NCBI GenBank assembly: GCA_000814665.1
Contig: JWIH01000019.1
Span: forward strand, 156,436 to 220,435
Source of the DNA: Pseudoalteromonas flavipulchra NCIMB 2033 = ATCC BAA-314
GTDB lineage: Bacteria > Pseudomonadota > Gammaproteobacteria > Enterobacterales > Alteromonadaceae
Direction: 5' to 3'
Length of the DNA: 64,000 nucleotides
A program made the position numbers and the translations under genes. Below are positions 8,973-17,281 of the stretch, in pieces. The notes beneath the pieces are model-generated. The model had not been told where the DNA came from and did no database searches. It was given only the letters and a program-made list of their open reading frames with translations. Positions within the stretch are counted from its first letter, which is position 1, and each line of letters opens with the position of its first letter.

Positions 8973-10379
8973 ATGTCACAATCGGTTTTAGATTTTATTA
9001 AAGAGCACGACGTAAAGTTTGTTGATTTACGTTTCACAGATACAAAAGGTAAAGAACAACACGTATCGATCCCACATCATCAAGCCGATGAAGACTTCTT
9101 TGAAGACGGCAAAATGTTTGACGGCTCATCTATCGCTGGTTGGAAAGGCATCAACGAATCTGACATGGTACTTATGCCTGATGCAGAAAGTGTAAAGCTA
9201 GACCCATTCGCAGAAGAAACAACGCTTATCGTTCGTTGTGACGTGGTTGAGCCAAACACACACCAAGGTTACGAGCGTGACCCACGTTCAGTAGCTAAAC
9301 GCGCTGAAGAGTTCATGCGTTCAACGGGTATTGCAGACACCGTATTATTCGGTCCAGAGCCAGAGTTCTTCTTGTTTGACGATGTTAAATTTAAAACTGA
9401 CATGTCTGGCTCTATGTACAAAATCGACGCTGAAGAAGCATCTTGGAACTCAGACAAACACTACGAAGGCGGCAACACAGGTCACCGTCCTGGCGTAAAA
9501 GGTGGTTACTTCCCAGTAGCACCGGTAGATTCGTCTAATGACTGGCGTGCAGCTACTTGTTTAGTACTTGAAGAAATGGGCCACGTTGTTGAAGCGCACC
9601 ATCACGAAGTAGCAACTGCTGGTCAAAATGAGATTGCGACTCGCTTTAATACTATGGTGACTAAAGCTGACGAAATCCAAGAGATGAAGTACGTTATCCA
9701 CAACATGGCTCACCTATACGGTAAGACAGCAACCTTTATGCCTAAGCCAATTGTTGGTGATAATGGTTCAGGTATGCACTGTCACCAATCACTTGCTAAA
9801 GACGGCAAGAACATCTTCGCAGGCGACAAGTACGGCGGTCTATCTGAAGAAGCGCTTTACTACATTGGTGGTATCATTAAGCATGCTAAAGCAATCAATG
9901 CATTCACTAACCCAGCAACAAACTCTTATAAGCGTCTAGTACCAGGGTTTGAAGCGCCAGTTATGCTTGCATATTCAGCACGTAACCGCTCAGCATCAAT
10001 CCGTATCCCGGTGATCCCATCAGAGAAAGGTCGTCGTATCGAAGTACGCTTCCCAGATCCTGCAGCTAACCCATACCTAGCTTTCGCAGCTCAGTTGATG
10101 GCTGGTCTTGACGGTATCCGCAATAAGATCCACCCTGGTGATGCAATGGATAAAGATTTATACGACCTACCAGCGGAAGAAGCAGCAGAAATCCCAACTG
10201 TTGCAGCATCACTTGATGAAGCGCTTGCTTCTCTAGATGCTGACCGTGAGTTCTTAACTCAAGGTGGCGTATTCACTGACGACCTAATCGATGCGTACAT
10301 CACACTTAAGTCGAAAGAAGTTGAAAAATTAAACATGACAACTCACCCAGTTGAGTTCGAAATGTACTACAGCGTTTAA
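8973..10379 (+). CDS. glnA: Glutamine synthetase, type I
   Basis: ATP-dependent synthesis of glutamine from glutamate and ammonium; forms a dodecamer. The frame is open from 8919, but ATG 8973 follows a strong GTCGGAGGACAC ribosome site and gives [18 protein letters not shown], as in enteric GlnA; length 468 aa. Visible: DGSSIAGW (residues ~50-60), the metal-ligand region [17 protein letters not shown], the Glu flap and [18 protein letters not shown]. The adenylylation loop [10 protein letters not shown] contains the Tyr equivalent to Tyr397, so GlnE-type control is expected. Transcription should depend on sigma-54 and NtrC through the elements at 8785-8914. glnA is separated from ntrBC by a DUF4124 gene and a convergent lipoprotein gene. 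Confidence 0.98.
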   Translation: MSQSVLDFIKEHDVKFVDLRFTDTKGKEQHVSIPHHQADEDFFEDGKMFDGSSIAGWKGINESDMVLMPDAESVKLDPFAEETTLIVRCDVVEPNTHQGYERDPRSVAKRAEEFMRSTGIADTVLFGPEPEFFLFDDVKFKTDMSGSMYKIDAEEASWNSDKHYEGGNTGHRPGVKGGYFPVAPVDSSNDWRAATCLVLEEMGHVVEAHHHEVATAGQNEIATRFNTMVTKADEIQEMKYVIHNMAHLYGKTATFMPKPIVGDNGSGMHCHQSLAKDGKNIFAGDKYGGLSEEALYYIGGIIKHAKAINAFTNPATNSYKRLVPGFEAPVMLAYSARNRSASIRIPVIPSEKGRRIEVRFPDPAANPYLAFAAQLMAGLDGIRNKIHPGDAMDKDLYDLPAEEAAEIPTVAASLDEALASLDADREFLTQGGVFTDDLIDAYITLKSKEVEKLNMTTHPVEFEMYYSV

Positions 10380-10395
10380 TCGCTAACCGACTACT

Positions 10396-10421
10396 AAGCT
10401 CAATACTGCCGTATTGAGCTT
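10396..10421 (+). other. Hairpin in the glnA 3' region
   Basis: Perfect 11-bp stem AAGCTCAATAC / GTATTGAGCTT around a TGCC loop, 17 bp after the glnA stop. No U-tract follows, so it is more likely an mRNA-stabilising hairpin than a terminator. Confidence 0.6.
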
Positions 10422-10475
10422 GTAGAGCCAAAACTCATTATGCGTTTCTGGCACTCTTAATCATATGTGTTCTCA

Positions 10476-10498
10476 AGCCCGTTGTTACGGGCTTTTTT
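10476..10498 (+). terminator. Intrinsic terminator of glnA
   Basis: Stem AGCCCGT / ACGGGCT with a TGTT loop followed by a run of Ts, about 100 bp after the glnA stop and about 100 bp before the next gene. This suggests glnA is a separate unit from ntrBC. Confidence 0.9.
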
Positions 10499-10594
10499 AA
10501 TGTAATTCAAAAACTTAAAGAAATTCGCCTTTATGTTGTCATTATGGGAATTATTCATTTGTAACTCGCAATTCCAAGTGCTCTATACTACAGT

Positions 10595-11152
10595 ATGAAC
10601 AGTAGTTTGCTCTGGAGATTTGTGGTGCGTCAGTGGTTTCTTATAATGTCGGTTAGCATGACGCTAGCCCTAACAAGCATTGATGCTGCAGCAGAGTCCA
10701 ATCCAAAAATCTATCGCTGGAAAGACAAAAACGGTCATTGGGTCTATTCGGATGTCCCACAACCTGGTTCGAAAGAAGTCAAACTCAACGCCAGCGCCTT
10801 AACCATGCCAAGTGTTGATACTAAAATTCTCGAGCAAATGGATACGACACCAACTATTCAATATACAGCTAAAATCACTTCCCCAGAGCATGAGCAAACA
10901 ATCCGTGATAATAGTGGTAGCGTATATGTGACAGGCACCATTGAGCCTAGATTTACCCAAGGTTTAAGCGTGCAACTCTTTCTCAATGGAACAGCCACAG
11001 GGCCAAAGCAAACCAATACTCAGTTTGCTTTGCGTGGCATTGATCGCGGCGAGCATTCTGTGGTTATGAAAGTGTTTAATCAAAAAGGTATGTTAGTCGC
11101 CCAAAGTGATGTTCATAAGTTCTTTTTGCACCGCAATACCGTAAATAATTAA
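10595..11152 (+). CDS. DUF4124 domain protein, exported
   Basis: A 185-aa protein with an N-terminal hydrophobic signal or anchor segment (FLIMSVSMTLALTSIDAAAES). A DUF4124 motif follows at residues ~38-57 (IYRWKDKNGHWVYSDVPQPG), the aromatic-rich IYRWxDxxGxxxYSD signature. The C-terminal part (GSVYVTGTIEPRFTQGLSVQL ... EHSVVMKVFNQKG) reads as a beta-sandwich. DUF4124 genes lie between glnA and ntrB in many gammaproteobacteria, as here; their role is not established. It is likely periplasmic or membrane-anchored. No sigma-54 site was seen directly upstream. Confidence 0.75.
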   Translation: MNSSLLWRFVVRQWFLIMSVSMTLALTSIDAAAESNPKIYRWKDKNGHWVYSDVPQPGSKEVKLNASALTMPSVDTKILEQMDTTPTIQYTAKITSPEHEQTIRDNSGSVYVTGTIEPRFTQGLSVQLFLNGTATGPKQTNTQFALRGIDRGEHSVVMKVFNQKGMLVAQSDVHKFFLHRNTVNN

Positions 11153-11163
11153 AGCGATATTGC

Positions 11164-11532
11164 TTACCTACACTGGCTTGCAACCAGTAGTTGCAAACAC
11201 ACCACGCTCATTTCCTCTGGTATTGAGAAAGCCAAATTCGACATTTCATTGTGTTCAATCCACAACCTTTGCTCACCAACTTGAACTTGATAGTAGACCT
11301 CAGCCTTTGTTCGCAATAAATATTTATCTCGCCAGTTAGATTGGACGACCCGCACCACACCTGTAAGGGTGGTTTTCTCGCCATTCGTAGCCCGATGTAA
11401 ATTAGCGGTTTGAGGAGGAAAGCAGTTAATCTGTTCGGTAACATACTTAGCGCTTTGAAAGTCACACCCGTTCATACAGAACATGACAAAAAGGCTCCCA
11501 CAAACACGAGCTAGATGTATTTTTTGACACAA
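11164..11532 (-). CDS. Hypothetical small lipoprotein
   Basis: A 122-aa frame convergent with the DUF4124 gene (11-bp gap). The N-terminus has a hydrophobic segment ending in FCMNGC at residues ~18-23, a plausible but non-ideal lipobox with Cys23 as the lipidated residue. The remainder (TTLTGVVRVVQSNWRDKYLLRT, YYQVQVGEQRLWIEHNEMSNL) could be a small OB- or beta-rich periplasmic domain. No family was recognised. A second frame in the same stretch (11208-11465) is poorer, lacking a signal or ribosome site. Coding status is likely but not certain. Confidence 0.5.
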   Translation of the reverse strand: MCQKIHLARVCGSLFVMFCMNGCDFQSAKYVTEQINCFPPQTANLHRATNGEKTTLTGVVRVVQSNWRDKYLLRTKAEVYYQVQVGEQRLWIEHNEMSNLAFSIPEEMSVVCLQLLVASQCR

Positions 11533-11667
11533 AGCATTAATAATCTCAGCACCTTAAAGTTGGCATGCTTTATTAATAACAAGTTTAGGATACGAGTTCG
11601 AAAACCCCTAGTTTCTGAGCTTAGGTAATAATTTACTTCAATGGATGCAAAGCTATGCTATTCTCAT

Positions 11668-11684
11668 TGCACCACATTGGTGCA
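11668..11684 (+). promoter_or_regulatory. NtrC box overlapping the ntrB start region
   Basis: TGCACCACATTGGTGCA is a perfect palindrome (TGCACCA-CAT-TGGTGCA), the best NtrC site in the window. It ends 12 bp before the ntrB ATG. A site this close to the start suits repression by NtrC, as at E. coli glnL, rather than enhancer activation. Confidence 0.88.
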
Positions 11685-11696
11685 CGGTGAACATAT

Positions 11697-12779
11697 ATGG
11701 ATCAACATAACTCGATTGACTTGGATAAAGTTTGGCAATCTCTCTCAACCGCGATTTTAGTGCTCGATCAAAATTTAATGATCCACTATGCCAATTACAG
11801 CAGTAGTGAACTACTGGGACTCAGCACAAAACGGCTTGTCGGACTGGCGATTGATAGTGTGTTTAATCATCATCATATAGACCTGCCACGGCTCTCTAAA
11901 TACGTGCTACAAGATGGCGTAGACTGCCAGCAACACAGGGTAGACGTGGTATTTGTAGATAATCGTGTTGCGACACTAAGTCTGCATGCCAGACGAGTTT
12001 ACCTTGCAGACAAGGCGTATATTTTAGTGGAATGTCGCCGTGTTGATGATGCCCTGCGTTATGACCAAGCATCCAATCAAATGCACCAATTTCAGGCAGC
12101 TCGAAACCTCATTCGCGGTCTTGCCCATGAAATAAAAAATCCACTTGGTGGGATCCGCGGTGCGGCGCAATTATTGCAGTACGAAACTGATCAACAAGAA
12201 CGGGAAGAATGTGCCACACTCATTATTGAGCAAGCAGATAGATTGCGCGAGTTGGTAGATAGGTTGCTTGGACCCAATCAGTTACCACAAAAAGAGCCGT
12301 GTAATATCCATCAGGCGTTAGAATCGGTGATTAAGTTAACCACCTTGGAGCGCGATGCCGATATCACCTTGGTAAAAGATTATGATCCCAGTATTCCGGC
12401 TATCGTGATAGATCAAGCCAAAATTCAGCAAGTTCTGCTGAATATGCTGCGCAATGCTCAACAAGCACTACAGCATGACGGTACGATCACCATCACAACG
12501 CGCATTAAACACCGTCTTCATCATGGTGAGCGACTATTGAAAAAAGCATTGCTCATCCGTATCAGCGACAACGGTCCGGGGATCGCCGATGAGGTAAAAG
12601 AGACATTGTTCTTTCCGATGATCACGAATAAAGAAGGAGGCTCTGGACTTGGGCTCTCTATCGCGCAAACTTTGGTAGAGCAACACCAAGGATTTATCGA
12701 ATGCGATAGTTGGCCAGGACACACTGAGTTCAGTATCTACCTTCCCTTTGACAACACCGAAACAGGAAACGTGCAATGA
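11697..12779 (+). CDS. glnL: Nitrogen-regulation sensor kinase/phosphatase NtrB (GlnL)
   Basis: Soluble histidine kinase/phosphatase that controls NtrC in response to PII. The 360 aa contain an N-terminal PAS domain (residues ~10-115, TAILVLDQNLMIHYANYSSSELLG) and a dimerisation/phospho-acceptor helix with His144 in RGLAHEIKNPLGG. The HATPase domain follows, with N box NMLRNAQQAL, G1 DNGPGIADEV, F box LFFPMITNKEGGSGLGL and G2. It overlaps ntrC by 4 bp (ATGA), so the two are translationally coupled. A perfect NtrC box lies directly upstream, which predicts autoregulation. Confidence 0.96.
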   Translation: MDQHNSIDLDKVWQSLSTAILVLDQNLMIHYANYSSSELLGLSTKRLVGLAIDSVFNHHHIDLPRLSKYVLQDGVDCQQHRVDVVFVDNRVATLSLHARRVYLADKAYILVECRRVDDALRYDQASNQMHQFQAARNLIRGLAHEIKNPLGGIRGAAQLLQYETDQQEREECATLIIEQADRLRELVDRLLGPNQLPQKEPCNIHQALESVIKLTTLERDADITLVKDYDPSIPAIVIDQAKIQQVLLNMLRNAQQALQHDGTITITTRIKHRLHHGERLLKKALLIRISDNGPGIADEVKETLFFPMITNKEGGSGLGLSIAQTLVEQHQGFIECDSWPGHTEFSIYLPFDNTETGNVQ

Positions 12780-14173
12780 AATCAGTTTGGTTAGTCGATG
12801 ATGACGCTTCAATCCGATTTGTTTTAGAAAAGGCATTAAAGCGAGCTGAGTTTGAAACCGAGAGCTTCGCCAGTGGTCAAGATGTATTGACGGCGCTTGA
12901 ATATGAGCAACCCGCAGTGCTGATCTCAGATGTACGTATGCCAGGTATCGATGGCATGGCCTTGTTAGATAAAATTGCAGGGCTCTACCCAAACCTGCCG
13001 GTGATCATTATGACCGCGCACTCGGACTTAGACTCTGCGGTCAACGCATTTAAAAAAGGGGCATTTGAATACCTCGCCAAACCTTTCGACTTAAACGAGG
13101 CCGTTTCCCTTGTGCAACGTGCATTTCGTGCAGGCCAGCAAACTAAAAAGCAAAAGCGCCAAAGTGAAAAAGCCAATAGCCCCGACATTATTGGTGAAGC
13201 CCCAGCGATGCAGGAAGTGTTCCGCGCCATCGGTAAACTTTCCGCTTCAAGCATGAGTGTATTGATTAACGGCGAATCAGGCACGGGTAAAGAGCTTGTG
13301 GCAGGCGCGCTGCACAATCACAGCCCGCGCAAAGACGCTTCTTTTATCGCGCTCAATATGGCCGCCATTCCCAAAGATCTCGTCGAGTCTGAGTTGTTCG
13401 GCCATGAAAAAGGCGCTTTTACTGGCGCTGACAGCATGCGCCGTGGCCGCTTTGAGCAAGCCGACGGTGGCACCTTATTTTTAGATGAAATCGGTGATAT
13501 GCCACTGGACGTACAAACTCGCCTATTGCGCGTACTCGCCGATGGTGAGTTTTATCGGGTCGGTGGCCACAACAGCGTGAAAGTCGACGTCCGTATTGTC
13601 GCGGCTACCCATCAAGACTTAGAGACACTGGTCAAGCAAGGTAAATTCCGTGAAGACTTGTTTCACCGCCTCAATGTCGTCAGGTTAAAACTACCAGCCT
13701 TACGTGAACGCCCTGAAGATATCGCCGCCCTGTGCGATCACTTTCTTGCAAAAAGCGCAAAGGAGCTAAAAGCCGAGCCAAAAATCATCTCCAAACATGC
13801 TCTGCAAAAAATGCAGGCGTATCATTGGCCTGGCAATGTTAGGCAACTGGAAAACACCTGCCGTTGGTTAACGGTAATGGCGCCGGGCGAACTTGTCACC
13901 CCTGCGGATCTTCCCGAAGAGCTAGAAAAACCACAACAGATTGACGCCTTAGAGCATGGCAATTGGCTGGACGCATTCCAAACTTGGTTAGACTCAGAGT
14001 TACGTAAAGGAAAAGACCATATTTGGCCCGATGTACAGGCACAATTAGAAACACGGCTGATCAAATCCGCACTCAATGCCTGCCATGGCCATAAACAAGA
14101 TGCGGCGTTAAAGATAGGTTGGGGACGCAATACGTTGACCAGAAAGCTAAAAGAGAGAAATATTCAAGATTAG
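12776..14173 (+). CDS. glnG: Nitrogen-regulation response regulator NtrC (GlnG)
   Basis: Sigma-54 activator of 465 aa. The receiver domain (residues 1-120) has the acidic cluster VDDD near residue 8, phospho-acceptor D52 in LISDVRMPGIDGM and a conserved K in LAKPFDL. The AAA+ domain carries Walker A GESGTGKE, the sigma-54-contacting GAFTGAD loop, Walker B GGTLFLDEIGDM and the arginine-finger region FREDLFHRLNVV. The C-terminal Fis-type HTH (SALNACHGHKQDAALKIGWGRNTLTRKL) binds the TGCACCA-type boxes seen upstream of glnA and glnL. A terminator hairpin follows the stop. Confidence 0.97.
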   Translation: MKSVWLVDDDASIRFVLEKALKRAEFETESFASGQDVLTALEYEQPAVLISDVRMPGIDGMALLDKIAGLYPNLPVIIMTAHSDLDSAVNAFKKGAFEYLAKPFDLNEAVSLVQRAFRAGQQTKKQKRQSEKANSPDIIGEAPAMQEVFRAIGKLSASSMSVLINGESGTGKELVAGALHNHSPRKDASFIALNMAAIPKDLVESELFGHEKGAFTGADSMRRGRFEQADGGTLFLDEIGDMPLDVQTRLLRVLADGEFYRVGGHNSVKVDVRIVAATHQDLETLVKQGKFREDLFHRLNVVRLKLPALRERPEDIAALCDHFLAKSAKELKAEPKIISKHALQKMQAYHWPGNVRQLENTCRWLTVMAPGELVTPADLPEELEKPQQIDALEHGNWLDAFQTWLDSELRKGKDHIWPDVQAQLETRLIKSALNACHGHKQDAALKIGWGRNTLTRKLKERNIQD

Positions 14174-14178
14174 ACGAC

Positions 14179-14206
14179 AAGCTGAGTATTATGACTCAGC
14201 TTTTCC
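14179..14206 (+). terminator. Intrinsic terminator of glnLG
   Basis: Stem AAGCTGAGT / ACTCAGCTT (14179-14187, 14194-14202) with an ATTATG loop and a short T-tract, directly after the ntrC stop. Confidence 0.75.
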
Positions 14207-14326
14207 CCCACTACTCCAGTTCCCAAAATGAATAATATCTGATTGAAAATCACACAAATAACCAGTAGCTTGGACTATGCCGTATCTTGTTACTCGGCAT
14301 AACTTACATTTTGTAAAGGAATCGCT

Positions 14327-14503
14327 ATGAAAATTACATTGAATAAAAAATCACTAAAACACCTATCTAACAGCAAGAAGCTAGCAAATGAGCTTACACC
14401 GCAAGCAGCTGGTGGTTATGATGTTACCTCACCACACAATAAAGGCTGTATCAGCTATCAGGGGATGACATGCCCTACTTCACCGTACGATCCCGCTTGC
14501 TAG
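14327..14503 (+). CDS. GG-leader peptide precursor, lanthipeptide/bacteriocin-like (peptide 1)
   Basis: A 58-codon gene with an AAAGGA ribosome site 7 bases before ATG. The N-terminal 30 residues are a Lys/Leu-rich leader (MKITLNKKSLKHL...) ending in ELTPQAAGG, a double-glycine cleavage signal. The 28-residue core starts YDVTSPHNKG and has Cys at 41, 49 and 58, four Ser and four Thr counted over leader end and core, and a C-terminal Cys. A second gene at 57803-58003 shares the leader pattern MK(I/L)TLxKKxLKxL and the identical LTPQAAGG but has an unrelated core. The leader type resembles those of GG-leader class I lanthipeptide precursors annotated in Pseudoalteromonas and Bacteroidota. No dehydratase, cyclase or C39-peptidase transporter is nearby, so modification, if any, would act in trans. 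Function unknown. Confidence 0.75.
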   Translation: MKITLNKKSLKHLSNSKKLANELTPQAAGGYDVTSPHNKGCISYQGMTCPTSPYDPAC

Positions 14504-14518
14504 AATGATTTAACTCAT

Positions 14519-14632
14519 GTCGCTTATCGTTATATACCAATCCACATAAATAGTTGGCGACATAATCAAGTAGATTGGTGTAAGCGACAATAAAAAATCA
14601 TTGCTCTAATCAAAAAAAGTCGCCACTATTTA
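14519..14632. repeat. Nested inverted-repeat element
   Basis: Three interleaved inverted repeats. GTCGCTTA (14519-14526) pairs with TAAGCGAC (14581-14588). ACCAATC (14536-14542) pairs with GATTGGT (14573-14579). TAAATAGTTGGCGAC (14547-14561) pairs with GTCGCCACTATTTA (14619-14632) with one unpaired base. The first two make one long stem-loop and the third an alternative fold. Probably a small dispersed palindromic repeat (REP/MITE-like); copies elsewhere cannot be judged from this window. Confidence 0.6.
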
Positions 14633-14663
14633 ATAAAGACAATGTACTAACTTATGTAAGCCT

Positions 14664-15125
14664 GTGAAACTGCTTGAAAATGTGCCACTGTTTAAACAAC
14701 TAGAGATCATCAATCGCTTAGCGTTTTTTAAAGAGTTTACGCTTGCCGAACGCCAAGTGTTACTCGAGTCTTTTGGTCACTTATATCTGGTGCAACAAGA
14801 GCGTCATGCCTTCAAACGCTTTGAAAAAGACAATCGCCTGTATATTGTATTAAGCGGTGAGTTTTTGATTTTTAAACAAGATGCGGCCCATGATTTAGGT
14901 AAAGTTGGTCCTGGAGAGTTTTTAGGTGAAGGTGCATTTATCACTAACCGAGAACGCAGCACTAGCGCACAAGCGTTAAAAGACAGCATCATCTTGGCAA
15001 TAACCCCAGATGCACTAACACGCTTGCCCAATGTGATCCGAGAAAAAATCAAAGATAAGCTCATTGAAGGTATGAGCCATCGCATTGCTAAGCTCAATGC
15101 ATTTATTGAAGGGCAAGAAACCTAA
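14664..15125 (+). CDS. Cyclic-nucleotide-binding-domain protein without a DNA-binding domain
   Basis: A 153-aa protein from a GTG start with a weak ribosome site. One CNMP-binding beta-roll (residues ~20-130) shows LFKQLEIINRLAFFKEFTLAERQVLLE, the glycine-rich turn of LYIVLSGEFLIFK, and VGPGEFLGEGAFI followed by RSTSAQAL, the phosphate-binding-cassette region. No helix-turn-helix or catalytic domain follows; the C-terminus is a short helix. It may be a cAMP/cGMP sensor or a stand-alone regulatory subunit. The partner is unknown and no functional link to its neighbours is evident. Confidence 0.75.
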   Translation: MKLLENVPLFKQLEIINRLAFFKEFTLAERQVLLESFGHLYLVQQERHAFKRFEKDNRLYIVLSGEFLIFKQDAAHDLGKVGPGEFLGEGAFITNRERSTSAQALKDSIILAITPDALTRLPNVIREKIKDKLIEGMSHRIAKLNAFIEGQET

Positions 15126-15131
15126 ATGAGC

Positions 15132-15153
15132 AGTGGGAGCCGTAGCTCCCACT
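15132..15153. terminator. Convergent terminator hairpin
   Basis: Stem AGTGGGAGC / GCTCCCACT with a CGTA loop followed by TTGTATT. It lies between the cNMP-binding gene and the convergent PLP-enzyme gene, whose stop codon is 6 bp away. Confidence 0.75.
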
Positions 15154-15158
15154 TTGTA

Positions 15159-16394
15159 TTATGCTAATAGTTCACTGAATGCATCAAACAAGCTATCTAG
15201 CTCTTCTATGGTGTTGTAATGCATACAACCGATGCGAACAACCCCACCTTTATCCATCACCCCTAGCTGCTCGCAAAGCCCTTGGGCGTAGAAGTTGCCA
15301 TCCCATACGCACATGTGCTTTTTACCTAAGAATTCCGACACGGTACGTGGCTCGATGCCATCAAATGTCAAAGCAAACGTTGGTGTACGCTCAGCGAGTC
15401 GCTCACATGACTCGATACCATAAAGTTTAATATGTTTAAACTCGGCTAAACGCGTTAAGAAGTGCTGGCTAAGCTGCATCTCATGCGCTTTTGTGCGTGC
15501 AAATGCCTCAATCAGTTTCTCACGGCGTGGGGTATCTGCACTCATCTCGCTAAGTGAAGCGATGTAGTCAATCGCCGCAACAACACCCGCTAGTCCTTCG
15601 AAACTCTGCGTACCAGTTTCCCAGCGGCCTGGGATAATGTCTTTTGCCGGCTCCACCTTATAAGGAGTAAAACCTTCTAAATGCTCACGCTTACCATACA
15701 CAATGCCCACGTGCGGACCAAAGAACTTATAAGCAGAGCACGCAAGGAAGTCGCAATCCAAACCTTGTACATCGATTAGCTCATGAGGTGCATAATGCAC
15801 AGCATCAACATATACCAATGCACCAACTTGGTGCGCAAGCTCCACAATGCGTTTGATATCGTTGATTGAGCCCGTTGTATTTGATGCATACGTCACCGCA
15901 ACTAACTTAGTCTTGGCATTTAGTAGTGATTCAAAATGCGCAAGATCAAGCGTGCAATCGGTTTCATTAATACGCACCGCATGCACCGTCGCACCTTTAT
16001 CTTCGGCGGCTTGACGCCATGAAGAAACGTTTGAATAATGATCGGCATTAGTCACAATGACTTCATCACCCGCTTGCCATTCGCGAGATAGCGCACGGCT
16101 AAAGCTAAAGGTTAGGCTGGTCATGTTGGCACCAAATACAATTTGATCTGCGCTTGGCGCATTGAGTAAGTCCGCAACCGCTTGGCGCGCTTCACTCATC
16201 AAACTGACGGTCTTATCGCTCGAGAAAAATGCCCCACCTAAGTTAGAGTTAAAATAACCAAGGTAAGCAGACATCGCGCTCAACACGGATTGCGGGACTT
16301 GAGAGCCACCCGGACCATCAAGGAAAATTGGCGCGGTTCCACCAATATTTTGCATAAGCGCAGGGAACTGACGACGCACTTGATTTAAATCCAT
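15159..16394 (-). CDS. Cysteine desulfurase-like class V aminotransferase (VC1184/TIGR01976 type)
   Basis: PLP enzyme of the aminotransferase class V fold, 411 aa. It starts MDLNQVRRQFPAL and contains IFLDGPGGSQVP, ANMTSLTFSFSRAL (PLP phosphate region), NADHYSNVSSW and VDAVHYAPHELIDVQ (the Asp/His that stack on PLP). The Schiff-base Lys is in CSAYKFFGPHVGIVYG. The mobile catalytic Cys loop of a true IscS/SufS is not evident, so desulfurase activity is doubtful; it is closer to the cysteine desulfurase-like subfamily of unknown substrate. The start lies 9 bp after the stop of the 2OG-Fe oxygenase gene. The two form an operon and probably act on the same amino acid. Confidence 0.85.
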   Translation of the reverse strand: MDLNQVRRQFPALMQNIGGTAPIFLDGPGGSQVPQSVLSAMSAYLGYFNSNLGGAFFSSDKTVSLMSEARQAVADLLNAPSADQIVFGANMTSLTFSFSRALSREWQAGDEVIVTNADHYSNVSSWRQAAEDKGATVHAVRINETDCTLDLAHFESLLNAKTKLVAVTYASNTTGSINDIKRIVELAHQVGALVYVDAVHYAPHELIDVQGLDCDFLACSAYKFFGPHVGIVYGKREHLEGFTPYKVEPAKDIIPGRWETGTQSFEGLAGVVAAIDYIASLSEMSADTPRREKLIEAFARTKAHEMQLSQHFLTRLAEFKHIKLYGIESCERLAERTPTFALTFDGIEPRTVSEFLGKKHMCVWDGNFYAQGLCEQLGVMDKGGVVRIGCMHYNTIEELDSLFDAFSELLA

Positions 16395-16403
16395 ACTACC
16401 CTC

Positions 16404-17036
16404 TTAGGCTGTAAATACGAAGCAGTCTAGATAACCAACTTGCTCGGCATCTAGCTTGTTCATTGGTGTTGCGTTATGCCACACTTCACGGTCATTTACG
16501 AGCGCAAATAAACCATCTTTGATTTCCATTTTGAAGCAAGGTTCGGCTTCTTTGTGCTCATATACCAATAGCTCGCCACCAGCGATATTTTCGTGAGAAA
16601 CACCACAAACACACACATGGTCAAAGCCATCTTGGTGCACACCTTCTGGCGCGGGAGGGGTATCGCTTTCAATCGCTAACATGCGAAACTGATGCACTTC
16701 TATGCTGGTATCGTCTGCAATTCCTGTCATGGCTTTGAATTCAGCAAGCATATGCTTAAAGCCATCGGTGTTTAACATGTCCAGCTCAAGGTTTTCGTAA
16801 ACACGCTCAATATTACCTTGGAAAGTATTAATTGAATCGTCTTGAACGAAAGCCTTAGTCGGCTGCAATGTCACTTCACCGCCAGTGAATTTAACCACAG
16901 AATAACGGCGCTTTCTGAATGCACCATCGGCATAAGGGTTATCTGGAAGTTGATTGAAAAAAGGCTTAACTGCGTCGATATGTGACTGCGGTAAAAAGCG
17001 TAGTTGTAATAAATTCTGGTTGTTTACTGTTGTCAT
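16404..17036 (-). CDS. 2OG-Fe(II) dioxygenase, PF10014 family (isoleucine hydroxylase-like)
   Basis: A 210-aa non-haem iron/2-oxoglutarate oxygenase. ATG 17036 is preferred to the in-frame ATG 17051 because GAGAGG lies just upstream of it. The iron facial triad is readable: HxD in EGVHQDGFDHVCV and the distal His in VNDREVWHNATPM. FRKRRYSVVKF near residue 40 and QFRMLA fit the PF10014 family, which includes L-isoleucine 4-hydroxylase (IDO). The substrate is probably a free amino acid. It is the first gene of a two-gene operon with the class V aminotransferase-like enzyme, suggesting hydroxylation followed by PLP-dependent turnover. Confidence 0.85.
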   Translation of the reverse strand: MTTVNNQNLLQLRFLPQSHIDAVKPFFNQLPDNPYADGAFRKRRYSVVKFTGGEVTLQPTKAFVQDDSINTFQGNIERVYENLELDMLNTDGFKHMLAEFKAMTGIADDTSIEVHQFRMLAIESDTPPAPEGVHQDGFDHVCVCGVSHENIAGGELLVYEHKEAEPCFKMEIKDGLFALVNDREVWHNATPMNKLDAEQVGYLDCFVFTA

Positions 17037-17232
17037 GATCCTCTCGCCCATTGATGAGAATTTGCCGACAATTCTAATAAAACCAGAGAAAATTACTGTT
17101 TAAAAAAACGGGATTTTAACAACTAAAACGCAATAAAAACCCACTTAAAACCACTTTAATGGATTACTTATCTAGATTTAAAATAATGCTTGATAACACC
17201 ATTTAAGATGAGCGTTTTATGTGCATAAAAAA

Positions 17233-17256
17233 AGCCAACATGCGCTGGCTTTTTTC
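17233..17256 (-). terminator. Intrinsic terminator of acnB
   Basis: Short stem AGCCA / TGGCT with GC pairs extending inwards, flanked by an A-run and a T-run (AAAAAA...TTTTTT). It is placed about 25 bp beyond the acnB stop codon and could work in both directions. Confidence 0.7.
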
Positions 17257-17281
17257 TTTCAATGAATTCTAGAGCGAGTAA

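Noticed and set aside
10396-10421. Perfect 11-bp hairpin as the glnA terminator
   Set aside because: It has no T-tract; a proper terminator follows at 10476-10498.
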